A DNA stretch of 64,000 bases from Thiobacillus denitrificans (GTDB taxonomy: Bacteria > Pseudomonadota > Gammaproteobacteria > Burkholderiales > Thiobacillaceae), in contig DDRS01000021.1 in the NCBI GenBank assembly GCA_002343685.1, forward strand, positions 115,252 to 179,251. Direction: 5' to 3'. Positions 50,517 to 64,000 of the stretch are shown in pieces. The notes under the pieces were generated by a model. That model saw only the letters and a program-made list of their open reading frames with translations. It ran no database searches and was not told the DNA's origin. The position numbers were made by a program, and so were the translations under genes. How positions within the stretch are numbered: position 1 is the first letter of the stretch; every line of letters begins with the position of its first letter.

Positions 50517-53243
50517 TTATCTGCTGCCCGCCTGTTTGCGCCTCAGCGCTTCGGCCAGATGGTCGCGTATCTCGGGGTTTTCCGGCGACCGCACCTGGGC
50601 TTCGCGCAGGTAGCGCAGACCTTTCTCGACCTGCCCGGCTTCCACCCAGGCCCAGCCCAGGGTGTCGGCCACATTGGCATCGTTCGGCGCCAGTTGATAG
50701 GCCCGTTCCGCCACGGCCAGCGCGCCGGGCTGACGCCGCTTGAGCATGACGTAGGCCAGGTCGTTGTGGATGCCGGCGTCGTTGGGCAGTTGCCGGCTCA
50801 GGGTTTCGTAATGCTGTTGCGCGAGATCCAGCCGTCCTGATTGGACATAGGCCCCGGCCAGGACGCGACGGGCAGCGGGATCCGCCGGATTGTTGCCGAC
50901 CCAGGACTGGATGAATGCCAGCGCCTTGGCCGGGTTGCCCGACGCGTTGTAGGCGTTGTACAAACCGATCGCGTGCGTCGCATTTTTCTCGAGATTGTAT
51001 GCGGCACCGTAAGCCGTGATGGCTTCCCCATAACGCTGGCGTTGCATGGCAATGTCGCCGAGCAGCTGCTGCACGGCGGCAGCTCGGGGATACTGGGCCG
51101 CCAGGGCACGTGCCTGCTTGTCGGCCGCCTCCAGGTTGCCCGAGAATTTTTCAAGGCTGGCCTTGAGCAGCAGCGCCGGGAAGTAGCCCGGTTTGCTCAG
51201 CAAAGCCTTGTCCAGCGAATAGCGCGCGCCTTCGTAGTCGCCCGCGCTGATCTGGAACTCGGCCGCACGCTGCTGCCAATCGGCATCGAACCCCGCCAGT
51301 TGGGTAATGCGCTTGAAATTCTCGCGCGCCAGGCCGCGATTGCCGATGGCCAGATAGCACCGGCCCAGCGCCGCCAGGGCCGGCAGATTATCTCGATTGG
51401 ACGCCTGCGCATCCTTGGCGATATTCAATGCCTTCTGCACGTCGCCCGTTCCCAGATACAGATCGACCAGCATGAGGTTGGGTCTGAGGCTCTGCGGGTT
51501 GAACGAACGCGCTTTCTCCAGCCAGCGCACCGCATCCTGCGTGCGCCCGGCAGCCAGCTCCAGCTGAGCCAGCTCATACAGCGCATCCAGGTTCTTCGGC
51601 TGGTCCTTGAGCACGGACAGCAGACGGCGGCGTGCATCTTCCGGCTTGCCTTCATATCGGTCCAGACGTGCCAGATTGAGCTTGGCCGGGGTAAAGCTTG
51701 GGTTCTTTTCCAGTACCTGCTCATAGGTTTTGCGGGCGCCAGCCGTGTCTTTCGACACACCGCGCGCCACCGCCAGGAGGTTCAGCACGGTCAAGTTCTG
51801 CGGTTCGTTCTTGAGCACGGCCTGCAGCACCTGTATGGCGGGTTTGGCCTGGTTCTGTTTGAGATACATGATGGCCAGTGGAACGCCCGAATAGGCGCGG
51901 CCCGGGGTTTTTGCGTAGGCCTTTTGCAGCTGCGCCATACCCTGCGCTTCCTGCCCGACCCCAATCAGGCTCAAGCCGAAATTCGCGGCGATATCCGGCG
52001 TATTGCCGCCGTTCATCCCCTCAGCCTGCTCGAGCAGCGAAACCGCCTTGGAATGCTGCCCCAGCGCCATGTAGGCGGTTGCCAGCAAGGACAGCGCCTG
52101 GGGGTCGTTGGGCCGTGCTCGCGCCGGTCCCTCCAGAAACGCGATTGCCTTGGCGTAATCCTTCTCGCTCATGAGGATGGCGGTCATGATCTTGCGCGCG
52201 CCCATGTGCTGGGGATATTTCTTGAGGTAGCTGCCCAGATAGGTCTTGGCCTTTTCATTCTGGCCCAGGCTGTAATGGGCAATGCCGCCGAGGAGCACCA
52301 GTTGCGGACGCGTCTGTACCGCCTCGAAGGGCAGGGCATCCAGCGCACTAGCCGCCGCGGTGAGCGCATTGCGCGCTTCCGTATCCTTGCCTTGCCGTCC
52401 GGCCTGGAGTGCCTGCAGATAGGCGCTTCGCGGATCGTCCGGAAACTTCTGCTTCAGCACAGCCACGTCCCGGGCCGCTTCCTTGTCGCGGTTGAGATCG
52501 AACAGCAAGGAAGCCCGGGCAATCAGCGCATCCAGATAATCGGGCTTCAAGGTCAGCGCCTTGCCATAGCCTGCCAGCGCATCCGGGGCATTCCCCTGCG
52601 CATGGGCGATCGAGCCTTTCATGTTCCAGCCGGCGGGATCGTCCGGTTTCTTGGTAATGGCCAACTGTGCCATGGCCGCTGCATCCGCGAAGTTTCCGCT
52701 GCGCAAATAGGCCATCGATTGCGCAATCAACGCGGCCGGATTGTTGGGCTCGATCTGCCGGGCCTGTTCCAGCGACTGGATCGCCGCGCGCGTCTGCTCG
52801 AGGTCGATCTGCGCATAGGCGCGCGTGACCAGCACCTTGTATTTCACCTCGGGCGGGAGTCCGTCAGGTGAAAAACGCTCCAGCAGCGCCTGATTCTTGC
52901 CCAGCAGGTTGTAGACCTCGACCTGCATGGCGATGATCTGCGACCGGTCCGCTCCCAGCCGCTCCGCATCCGCCAGCACGCGCTCCGCGCCCAGCGGCGC
53001 GCCGCTATCGAGGTAGGCCTTGCCCAGCAGGACCAGGGCAGGCAGCATCTTGCTGTCCTGCTGCAAGGCGTTCTTCAACTGGACGATGGCACCCTTGGTG
53101 TCCTTGTTCTGCATCCGGACCAGCGCATCCTCGTAAAAGTCCGAGGCTTGTACCGCACGGTCGGCCGCCCATGCCGGATGAGGAGACAGCGCGCCCAACA
53201 GGAGCGCCAGCAGGATTGGGGTCACGTGTTTTCTTGTCGTCAT
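50517..53243 (-). CDS. prsT: PEP-CTERM system TPR-repeat protein PrsT
   Basis: 908 residues from ATG 53243. Signal peptide (ILLALLLGALSPHPAWA-AD) without a lipobox Cys, then continuous tetratricopeptide repeats (e.g. ALVLLGKAYLDSGAPLGAERVLADA) over nearly the full length. PrsT is a family marker of the PEP-CTERM/exosortase system, thought to help exopolysaccharide or surface protein assembly in the periplasm. A weaker sigma-54-like element (TTGCAG-N5-TTGC, 53283-53297) precedes it. Confidence 0.9.
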   Translation of the reverse strand: MTTRKHVTPILLALLLGALSPHPAWAADRAVQASDFYEDALVRMQNKDTKGAIVQLKNALQQDSKMLPALVLLGKAYLDSGAPLGAERVLADAERLGADRSQIIAMQVEVYNLLGKNQALLERFSPDGLPPEVKYKVLVTRAYAQIDLEQTRAAIQSLEQARQIEPNNPAALIAQSMAYLRSGNFADAAAMAQLAITKKPDDPAGWNMKGSIAHAQGNAPDALAGYGKALTLKPDYLDALIARASLLFDLNRDKEAARDVAVLKQKFPDDPRSAYLQALQAGRQGKDTEARNALTAAASALDALPFEAVQTRPQLVLLGGIAHYSLGQNEKAKTYLGSYLKKYPQHMGARKIMTAILMSEKDYAKAIAFLEGPARARPNDPQALSLLATAYMALGQHSKAVSLLEQAEGMNGGNTPDIAANFGLSLIGVGQEAQGMAQLQKAYAKTPGRAYSGVPLAIMYLKQNQAKPAIQVLQAVLKNEPQNLTVLNLLAVARGVSKDTAGARKTYEQVLEKNPSFTPAKLNLARLDRYEGKPEDARRRLLSVLKDQPKNLDALYELAQLELAAGRTQDAVRWLEKARSFNPQSLRPNLMLVDLYLGTGDVQKALNIAKDAQASNRDNLPALAALGRCYLAIGNRGLARENFKRITQLAGFDADWQQRAAEFQISAGDYEGARYSLDKALLSKPGYFPALLLKASLEKFSGNLEAADKQARALAAQYPRAAAVQQLLGDIAMQRQRYGEAITAYGAAYNLEKNATHAIGLYNAYNASGNPAKALAFIQSWVGNNPADPAARRVLAGAYVQSGRLDLAQQHYETLSRQLPNDAGIHNDLAYVMLKRRQPGALAVAERAYQLAPNDANVADTLGWAWVEAGQVEKGLRYLREAQVRSPENPEIRDHLAEALRRKQAGSR

Positions 53244-53458
53244 CCGAATGCTCGTGAGATCGAGTACCTTGCATTTTGCATGGCAAGAGTACTGCAAGGA
53301 TCAGACCAGTCCGCCCGGCGCCTGCCAGGCCTGTTCGGTCGGGATGCCGCATTCCGCCATGTGGCGAACCCGATAGCAATGTCGACATATCAACAGTTGG
53401 CGGCAGAGCCCCAGCCCGGCAGTGATACCATTCAGGTTTGTCCGCGTCCGCCTGCATC

Positions 53459-57148
<3,690 letters not shown>

Positions 57149-57164
57149 GGGAAGCAGGCAGGGC

Positions 57165-57794
57165 TTACCAGCCCTGATTGAGCATCTTTTCCAGCCAGAA
57201 TAGTCCGATCACGGTCTTGGTCTCGCAGATGCGACCGTCCTTGACCCACTGCATCGCCTCGGCGAACGACAGACGGAATACTTCCAGGAATTCGTCGTGG
57301 TCGCGGCCGTGGGTGCCGTCCTGCAGCCCCTTCGCCAGGTAGAACGCCAGCCGCTCGTCGGAATAGCCGATGCAGGGATAGATGGTCGTGACCTCGCGCC
57401 ACTCGGACGCGGTATAGCCCGTCTCCTCCTCCAGTTCGCGCTTGGCGCAGGTCAGATCGTCCTCGCCGGGATCGATCTTGCCCGCCGGCAACTCGATGAA
57501 ATCGCGCCGCAGCGGGTAGCGATGCTGGCGTTCCAGCAGCAGGTCGCCGTTCTCGAACAGGGGAATGATCACGACGGCACCGGGATGAACGATGTATTCG
57601 CGCGTCGACTCGCCGCCATTGGGCAGGCGCACGCGATCGCGCTTGACGTGCATCAGCCGTCCCTTGAAGACGGTTTCGCTGGCCAGCTCCGTTTCGGTGA
57701 GCGTGGTTGTTGACACGTTATCCGAAGGGATATCCCCCGGGACAGCGTCCAAGCCTGTCCCTTGCGGGCACTGATCCGTGATGTCTTTCTTCAT
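57165..57794 (-). CDS. NUDIX hydrolase (ADP-ribose pyrophosphatase-like)
   Basis: 209 residues; the Nudix box GKIDPGEDDLTCAKRELEEE continues into TGY, fully matching GX5EX7REUXEEXGU. GAVVIIPLFENGDLLLERQHRYP is the typical ADP-ribose pyrophosphatase N-lobe. The first ~30 residues are extra relative to NudF, but the ATG follows the operon terminator directly. It runs convergently with metH. Confidence 0.85.
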   Translation of the reverse strand: MKKDITDQCPQGTGLDAVPGDIPSDNVSTTTLTETELASETVFKGRLMHVKRDRVRLPNGGESTREYIVHPGAVVIIPLFENGDLLLERQHRYPLRRDFIELPAGKIDPGEDDLTCAKRELEEETGYTASEWREVTTIYPCIGYSDERLAFYLAKGLQDGTHGRDHDEFLEVFRLSFAEAMQWVKDGRICETKTVIGLFWLEKMLNQGW

Positions 57795-57818
57795 GGCCGC
57801 ATGATAGCTGGCACGGGC

Positions 57819-57849
57819 AAAAAAATGCCGGGTTCTTGCGAACCCGGCA
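57819..57849 (-). terminator. Rho-independent terminator downstream of the LytTR pair
   Basis: TGCCGGGTT (57826-57834) pairs with AACCCGGCA (57841-57849); minus-strand TTTTTTT follows (57819-57825). It ends the leftward kinase/regulator transcript before the NUDIX gene. Confidence 0.85.
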
Positions 57850-58056
57850 GAATTGAGGAGACACGTTCCTCATTGCGGAGAACTTCTGCTCACTGCGAAA
57901 CAGCAAGCCCAGTCATCCTACGAAGCAGAACGAAATCCGGCTATACAACTTTAGTTGTAGGTGCGACCTAAGCCCATGATAGAGAAGGAACTTATTTTGG
58001 ACCTCACCCCGAAAAACGGGGACATCCTGCCAGTACCGTATGAGAATGCCCGCTCT

Positions 58057-58821
58057 TCAGGCGGATTTGAAGGTCTCGCGCAACGTGGAATACTGTCGCC
58101 GGCTAACCATCAGCCGTTCGTCCAATCCGTCCAGACGCAGGAAGTGACCGTCGTCTTCGCCAGGCAGCTTGCCGATTTCCCGAATGCGCGCTCGCGCAAC
58201 CAGGCAGTTGCGGTGGATGCGCAGGAACGTGTCGCCCCATTCGCTTTCCAGGCGGGTGAGCGATTCTTCGATCAGGAATTCACGGGCGGCCGTGCGCACG
58301 GTGACGTACTTGAGTTCCGCCTTGAGGTAGAGGATGTCCGCGACGGGGATCAGCACGATACGGCCTTTTTCATTGACCGAAAGATGCGTACGCGCCTTAG
58401 GGTGCACGGCCCGCAAGCGTTCCAGCACGCTGTCGCTCAGGCTATGTGCTCGTGAGAGGGCGCGGAGGAGGCGGTCGGCACGCACCGGCTTCAGCAGGTA
58501 GTCGACCGCGTTGAGATCGAACGCCTGGCAGGCATAGGCTTCGTAGGCCGTACTGAAGATGACGGCCGGCGGTTTGTCCAGTGTATTGAGGTGAGCCGCG
58601 CATTCCAGGCCATCCATGCCGGGCATGCGGATGTCGAGCAATACTGCATCGACCGGGTGCTGCTGGATCTGGTTCAGCGCATCCAGCCCGTTATCGGCCT
58701 CGCCGACGATATCGACCGGCAACTGGTCGGCACAATCCGCCAGCACGTCTCGCAGACGGCGGCGCGCCGGGGCCTCGTCATCGACGATGAGGACGCGCAG
58801 GGGCGGGTTGGGTGCGTTCAC
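58057..58821 (-). CDS. LytR/AlgR-type response regulator
   Basis: 254 residues, GTG start inside the kinase 3' end. Receiver domain with acidic pocket DD14-15, phospho-acceptor Asp63 (LLDIRMPGMD) and conserved Lys (YLLKPVR), then a LytTR DNA-binding domain (KYVTVRTAAREFLIEESL, FLRIHRNCLVARARI). Resembles AlgR. Forms a two-component pair with the overlapping kinase. Confidence 0.92.
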   Translation of the reverse strand: MNAPNPPLRVLIVDDEAPARRRLRDVLADCADQLPVDIVGEADNGLDALNQIQQHPVDAVLLDIRMPGMDGLECAAHLNTLDKPPAVIFSTAYEAYACQAFDLNAVDYLLKPVRADRLLRALSRAHSLSDSVLERLRAVHPKARTHLSVNEKGRIVLIPVADILYLKAELKYVTVRTAAREFLIEESLTRLESEWGDTFLRIHRNCLVARARIREIGKLPGEDDGHFLRLDGLDERLMVSRRQYSTLRETFKSA

Positions 58822-59824
58822 GGGTATAGGGAATCACGATGTGCACCTGATAAACGGCACCCAGCGGTTCCAACTTGAGTTGGGCGTCGAGGTCGAAATG
58901 CAGCAGCAGGCGTTCGCGGATGTTCGCCAGGGCGATACGGTTGCCTTTGTGATGGCTCGCATCGGTGGCGATCGGATTGCGCACGACGATGTGGACCTTG
59001 TCGGCGCTACGATAGAGATTGAGGCTGATTTCGCCACCGTCCGGTAGCGGCTCGATACCGTGGTAGACCGCATTTTCCACCAGCGGCTGGATCACCAGGG
59101 GGGGGATCAGCGCGTCGGCCGGCATTTTATTGATATGCCAGGCGACCTGCAGGCGGTCGCCCAGGCGCAACTGCTCGAGTTCCAGATAGGCACGGGTGAG
59201 CGCGACTTCGTCTTCCAGCGGCGCCAGCTGGCTGGCGTTGCCCATCAACGCCCGAAACAGGTCGGCCATGTTTTCCAGCGCGCGTTCGGCACGGCGCGGA
59301 TCGCTGCGCACCAGCGACAGTACGGCGTTCAGGCTGTTGAACAGAAAATGCGGGCGGATACGGGCCTGCAAGGCCTGCAGGCGCGCCTCGGTGATCGCGG
59401 GCGACAGCGCGCGGGCGCGCAGATTGAAATAGGCCAGCAGGCCCGCACCAAGCAACAGGGAAAATAGCGCCACGCCGATGAGGGGATACGTCTCCCCGCC
59501 GGCAAGCACCGGACTCAACCACAGCGTGACCAGCATCGGCACTGCGACGCCCAATGCCAGCGTGAATGCCACCCCCAACCGGTAAGGTTGGCTGCGCAAC
59601 CAGCGTCCCGCCGCACACAGTGCCAACAAGGTCAACAACAAGGCCGGTTGCGCAAGCGCCGATAGTCCGATGAATTCGGCCCAGAATGCCTGAGCGTCCG
59701 CCACCCGCGCCACCACGCCCGCCACCAGCGCCGCCTCCACCGTCAGTGTGATGCGCAGGTTCACCCCCAAGTGACAGAAGTTCGGCAATTCGACCTGCCG
59801 ATTGTTATGATTCCTTCTTTTCAT
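58778..59824 (-). CDS. LytS/AlgZ-type sensor histidine kinase
   Basis: 348 residues from ATG 59824; GTG 59764 (MNLRITLTVE) is an alternative. Four hydrophobic helices (~22-135) and the His_kinase domain with phospho-acceptor His159 in RIRPHFLFNSLNAVLSL, then an ATPase with N-box VENAVYHGIEPLPDGG. It overlaps the regulator by 44 bp. Its start is only 15 bp from the divergent argH start, so each promoter must lie inside the other gene. Confidence 0.88.
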   Translation of the reverse strand: MKRRNHNNRQVELPNFCHLGVNLRITLTVEAALVAGVVARVADAQAFWAEFIGLSALAQPALLLTLLALCAAGRWLRSQPYRLGVAFTLALGVAVPMLVTLWLSPVLAGGETYPLIGVALFSLLLGAGLLAYFNLRARALSPAITEARLQALQARIRPHFLFNSLNAVLSLVRSDPRRAERALENMADLFRALMGNASQLAPLEDEVALTRAYLELEQLRLGDRLQVAWHINKMPADALIPPLVIQPLVENAVYHGIEPLPDGGEISLNLYRSADKVHIVVRNPIATDASHHKGNRIALANIRERLLLHFDLDAQLKLEPLGAVYQVHIVIPYTRERTQPAPARPHRR

Positions 59825-59839
59825 TCCCCGTTTTGTCCC

Positions 59840-61236
<1,397 letters not shown>

Positions 61237-61240
<4 letters not shown>

Positions 61241-61824
61241 GCCGTCTCCAGCACCACCGGCGGCGCGTGTTCGCGGCAAATCCGCCGCACCTCGGGGCTG
61301 CTGAGCTTTTCCTGCATCAGCCCGCAGAAATAGCTGCGCGGGCCCAGCCGCTGGTTGTGGCGGCAGGTCGCACATACGCCGAAACTGCGTTTTCCACTTT
61401 GCGCCTGGACCTGCGCCAGCACCTGCCGCAGCACCACCATCGCCGAGGTCACCCGCGCCGGGCTCGCCGTCTGCACGATGTCACGCCAGGCGCCGCCGGC
61501 ACTCAGGGTTTTCAACAAATTGGTACCGCCTTCGGTCAGGATCAGCCGCACCACCCGGCCGTCGCGCGGGTCGGCATAGCGCGAGATCAGGCGCCGGCGC
61601 GCCAGTACCAGTACTGTCTGCGATACCGTGCCCTTGGTCAGCCCGAGATACTCGGTCAGCGCCTGCGGCGTGTTGCTGAAGCGATTGGCCTGGTTCAGGT
61701 AGAACAACACCTGCAGGTGTACCGGCTGCAGGCCCTGCGCGGCCCCTGCCTGCCGCAAGTCGGCCCGGGTCAGCAGCGACAGTCGCTCGACCAGATCGAA
61801 CAGGGTGAGCGCCTGGCTTTTCAA
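61237..61824 (-). CDS. MarR-family regulator with C-terminal cysteine cluster
   Basis: 195 residues, TTG start (no ATG nearby; 5 bp after cyaY). Winged helix (LTEYLGLTKGTVSQTVLVLARRRLISRYADPRDGR). The C-terminal 45 residues carry C151-x2-C154, H156, C167 and C183 with H186, a pattern suited to binding a metal or an Fe-S cluster. Its pairing with cyaY, an iron chaperone, supports a redox or iron sensing role, but no ligand is proven. Confidence 0.8.
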
Positions 61825-61829
61825 ATGCG

Positions 61830-62153
61830 CTAGAAGCGGACCATGACGCCGCCTTGCGCGGCGATCAGCGCAGCCAGCTTGTCGTAGAGCGGCTCGCCGC
61901 TCTTGGTGTCGAACCAGCCGGCATCCTGCGGTTTGAAATGAAAGCCGCCCGAGCGGGCGGCCACCCAGATTTCACGCGCCACGCCGTGGCGATTGATGAT
62001 GATCTTGCTGCCGTCGTCGAACTCGACCTCGATGATGCCGTCGGCCGGTGTCTCAAAATCCAGGTCAGCGTCTTCCAGTACCTGTTCGATACGGGCCAGG
62101 GTTGCACCGGCAGCCTTCGTGAAGTCCGCTTCGTTTGATTCGCTTTGCATCAT
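61830..62153 (-). CDS. cyaY: CyaY, bacterial frataxin
   Basis: 107 residues from ATG 62153 (a second ATG adjacent). Frataxin fold: helix 1 acidic (ADFTKAAGATLARIEQVLEDAD), then DGIIEVEFDDGSKIIINRHGVAREIWVA and GGFHFKP. CyaY binds iron and regulates Fe-S cluster assembly on IscS. Divergent from lptM, from which it is 25 bp away. Confidence 0.93.
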   Translation of the reverse strand: MMQSESNEADFTKAAGATLARIEQVLEDADLDFETPADGIIEVEFDDGSKIIINRHGVAREIWVAARSGGFHFKPQDAGWFDTKSGEPLYDKLAALIAAQGGVMVRF

Positions 62154-62178
62154 GATGTCCCGTGCTAACATTTCGCGC

Positions 62179-62304
62179 ATGAAACTGCGCACCATATATA
62201 TAGTGTCCCTGCTGCTGTGCGGGCTCGGTCTGACGGCCTGCGGCTCCAAGGGTGACCTGTATCTTCCCGAAAATCCTGCCGCACCGCAACGGACTCCCAA
62301 TTGA
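62179..62304 (+). CDS. lptM: LptM (YifL) lipoprotein
   Basis: 41 residues starting MKLRTIYIV. Lipobox LTAC then GSKGDLYLPE, the exact LptM/YifL signature. LptM helps mature the LPS translocon LptD. It overlaps lysA (TTGA). Too short for routine ORF callers. Confidence 0.9.
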   Translation: MKLRTIYIVSLLLCGLGLTACGSKGDLYLPENPAAPQRTPN

Positions 62305-63545
62305 ACACCCTGCATCGCATCGACGGCCGCCTCCATCTTGAGGGCGTGGCACTGGACACGCTTGCCGAACGCTTCGGCACCCCCCTCTATGTCTATTCCC
62401 GGCAGGCGCTCGAGATGGCCTACCTGGACTACGCCCAGGCGTTTGCGGATACGCCGCATCTGATCTGTTATGCGGTCAAGGCCAATTCCAGCTTGGCCAT
62501 CCTCAACCTGTTCGCCCGACTCGGCGCCGGATTCGACATCGTCTCCGGCGGCGAACTGGCCCGCGTACTGGCTGCCGGCGGCGACCCGGGTAAGGTCGTA
62601 TTCTCCGGCGTCGGCAAGACTGCCGACGAGATGCGTGCCGCCCTCAGCGCCGGCATCCTCTGTTTCAATGTCGAATCGGTCAGCGAACTGCACCGGCTCG
62701 ACCGCGTGGCTGGCACACTGGGCAAGGTCGCGCCGATCTCGTTCCGCGTCAACCCGGATGTCGACCCCAAGACGCACCCCTATATCTCTACCGGCCTCAA
62801 GGAAAACAAGTTCGGCGTGCCGATTGCCGATGCACCCGCGCTGTATCGGCTCGCCGCCAGCCTGCCAAACCTGAGGATCACGGGCATCGATTGCCACATC
62901 GGTTCGCAGCTGACCGACTTGTTGCCCCTGGCCGATGCCGCCGGGCGTGTGCTGACCCTGGTCGATGCGCTGGCCGCCGAAGGCATCGTCTTGCACCACA
63001 TCGATCTCGGCGGCGGCGTCGGCATCCGTTACCGCGACGAAACGCCGCCCGATCTCGCCGCCTACGGCCGCGAGCTGGCTGGGCGCTTTGCCGGGCGCCG
63101 CGAAAAACTGCTACTGGAGCCGGGACGTTCGCTGGTCGGCAACGCAGGTCTTCTGCTCACCCGCGTCGAATATCTGAAGCCAGGCGAAGACCGGAATTTC
63201 GCCATCGTCGATGCCGCAATGAACGACCTGATGCGGCCAGCGCTCTACGAGGCGTATCACGACATCGTCGCCGTCGATCAACGGACAACGCCAGTCCGGC
63301 GCTACGACATCGTCGGCCCAATCTGCGAAACCGGCGATTTTCTTGGCTTTGCGCGCGATCTGGCGATCGAGGAAGGGGATCTTCTGGCCCTGCTTTCGGC
63401 GGGTGCCTATGGCATGAGCATGGCATCGAACTACAATTCGCGCCCGCGCGCCGCAGAAGTGTTGATCGACAAGAATGAAATCCATCTCATCCGGGAACGC
63501 GAGACGCAGGACAGCATGATTTCCGGAGAACGGCTTGTAGACTGA
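62301..63545 (+). CDS. lysA: Diaminopimelate decarboxylase
   Basis: 414 residues from TTG 62301, coupled to lptM. PLP barrel with HLICYAVKANSS, ENKFGV, the HIGSQL, GGGVGI and EPGRSLVGNAG motifs and the C-terminal GPICETGDF with the catalytic Cys. Makes lysine from meso-diaminopimelate. The cyaY/lptM-lysA divergence is conserved in betaproteobacteria. Confidence 0.94.
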   Translation: MNTLHRIDGRLHLEGVALDTLAERFGTPLYVYSRQALEMAYLDYAQAFADTPHLICYAVKANSSLAILNLFARLGAGFDIVSGGELARVLAAGGDPGKVVFSGVGKTADEMRAALSAGILCFNVESVSELHRLDRVAGTLGKVAPISFRVNPDVDPKTHPYISTGLKENKFGVPIADAPALYRLAASLPNLRITGIDCHIGSQLTDLLPLADAAGRVLTLVDALAAEGIVLHHIDLGGGVGIRYRDETPPDLAAYGRELAGRFAGRREKLLLEPGRSLVGNAGLLLTRVEYLKPGEDRNFAIVDAAMNDLMRPALYEAYHDIVAVDQRTTPVRRYDIVGPICETGDFLGFARDLAIEEGDLLALLSAGAYGMSMASNYNSRPRAAEVLIDKNEIHLIRERETQDSMISGERLVD

Positions 63546-63846
63546 CTTTCGAAGAATCATGCACGTCGGCAATTTCTCCGGAAATTAGTATCGATTCGAT
63601 ACATTTTGCTTGACCGCGACATCTTTCATCGAATTATTCCCACCATCTCTTGACTATTCATTGAACACAGGAGAAAAGTAACTAGAATGAGGCTCACCAA
63701 GCGGAGCCTCGGTATCGCCCGTTTCTAGCGGGTTTCGGGCAAATCAGTTGCCTGTCGGTACCACGCTTTGGAAGTGCAAATTCTGACTGCACGTGGCATC
63801 AAGCTGTAGTGATAAGTGAATGTGTTCAACTTCTAAGGAGTGTTAG
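63546..63846 (+). promoter_or_regulatory. Promoter and long structured leader of the histone-like gene
   Basis: TTGAAC (63661-63666), 16 bases, TAGAAT (63683-63688) form a sigma-70 promoter. The ~150-nt leader holds a hairpin GAGGCTC/GAGCCTC (63689-63710) and GCCCG/CGGGC (63717-63740). AAGGAG (63835-63840) precedes the start. 63546-63660 otherwise shows only AT-rich sequence. Confidence 0.6.
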
Positions 63847-64000
63847 ATGGCAACAGCAAAGAAACCCGCTGCCAAACCGGCAGCCAAAAAACCGGCGGCC
63901 AAGCCCGCAGCCAAGAAAGCCGCCGCCAAGCCGGCAGCCAAAAAGGCAGCACCGGCTAAAAAGGTCGTCGCCAAAAAACCGGCAGCCAAGCCCGTAGCCA
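63847..64000 (+). CDS. Histone H1-like Lys/Ala/Pro repeat protein, 3'-truncated
   Basis: From ATG 63847 the visible 51 codons consist of imperfect repeats of KPAAK / KKPAAKPAA units, ending at the window edge. This is the AlgP/HctB-like histone H1 type that binds DNA without sequence specificity. The good ribosome binding site and the promoter support expression. Length of the whole protein is unknown. Confidence 0.85.
   Translation, partial: MATAKKPAAKPAAKKPAAKPAAKKAAAKPAAKKAAPAKKVVAKKPAAKPVA

Noticed and set aside
53244..53458. B12, SAM or SAH riboswitch before metH
   Set aside because: No B12 box or SAH core; sequence shows no matching architecture.
63847..64000. CRISPR-like repeats at the window end
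   Set aside because: Repeats are in-frame Lys/Ala/Pro codons of a histone-like protein, not spaced repeats.

Overview
This 64 kb window comes from a GC-rich betaproteobacterial chromosome. The gene set (AlgZ/AlgR-type pair beside argH, cyaY-lptM-lysA, ubiK-yifB, a PEP-CTERM protein with PrsT, TorF-glnK-amt, and nickel-free urea/guanidine degradation genes) fits the Thiobacillaceae/Nitrosomonadales/Rhodocyclales part of the class. No 16S or tRNA gene is present, so the genus is inference.

Layout. 1-1.9 kb: the end of an AmpG-type permease and a TauE/SafE-like membrane protein. 1.9-7.7 kb (minus strand): one compact operon with a P-loop protein, metA, a complete MCE/Mla-type lipid transporter (STAS-permease, ATPase, MlaD, auxiliary lipoprotein) and a DUF4426 protein. 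7.8-15.4 kb: signalling genes (chemoreceptor, PAS-GGDEF-EAL enzyme, soluble tandem-Cache/CheW protein). 15.5-17.2 kb: an ECF sigma/anti-sigma pair with a secreted lipoprotein. 17.3-24.3 kb: small membrane and stress-type proteins, YceH, a PEBP-like protein, a patatin lipoprotein and an MsbA-like ABC exporter. 24.4-26.5 kb: a copper-delivery set (SCO, PCu(A)C, CtaG).

26.9-30.2 kb is foreign: a degenerate chromosomal integron. Five small leftward, visibly AT-richer cassettes are separated by four clear attC sites (plus one diverged site). They end at an attI-like region next to a frameshifted, truncated intI pseudogene pointing the other way. The cassettes encode an HNH nuclease, a HEPN-like protein, a lipoprotein, a secreted protein and a small membrane protein.

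30.3-46 kb is a nitrogen-scavenging regulon on the minus strand. One operon encodes a urea-carboxylase-family enzyme, two DUF1989 proteins (a family now linked to carboxyguanidine deiminase), allophanate hydrolase, type III glutamine synthetase, a creatininase-family protein, a dedicated ABC importer and a NikR-like regulator with altered metal ligands. The second operon is TorF porin-GlnK-Amt. Both are preceded by sigma-54 -24/-12 promoters with NtrC-type GCAC-N7-GTGC sites upstream. The first also carries a perfect 25-bp palindrome over its predicted start site.

46-53 kb: ubiK, yifB, a VIT1/CCC1-type transporter, a rhodanese, and a PEP-CTERM protein with a sigma-54 promoter next to prsT. 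53-64 kb: metH, a NUDIX hydrolase, a LytTR two-component pair, argH, a MarR regulator with a cysteine cluster, cyaY, lptM and lysA. The window ends inside a lysine/alanine/proline-repeat histone-H1-like gene with a long structured leader.
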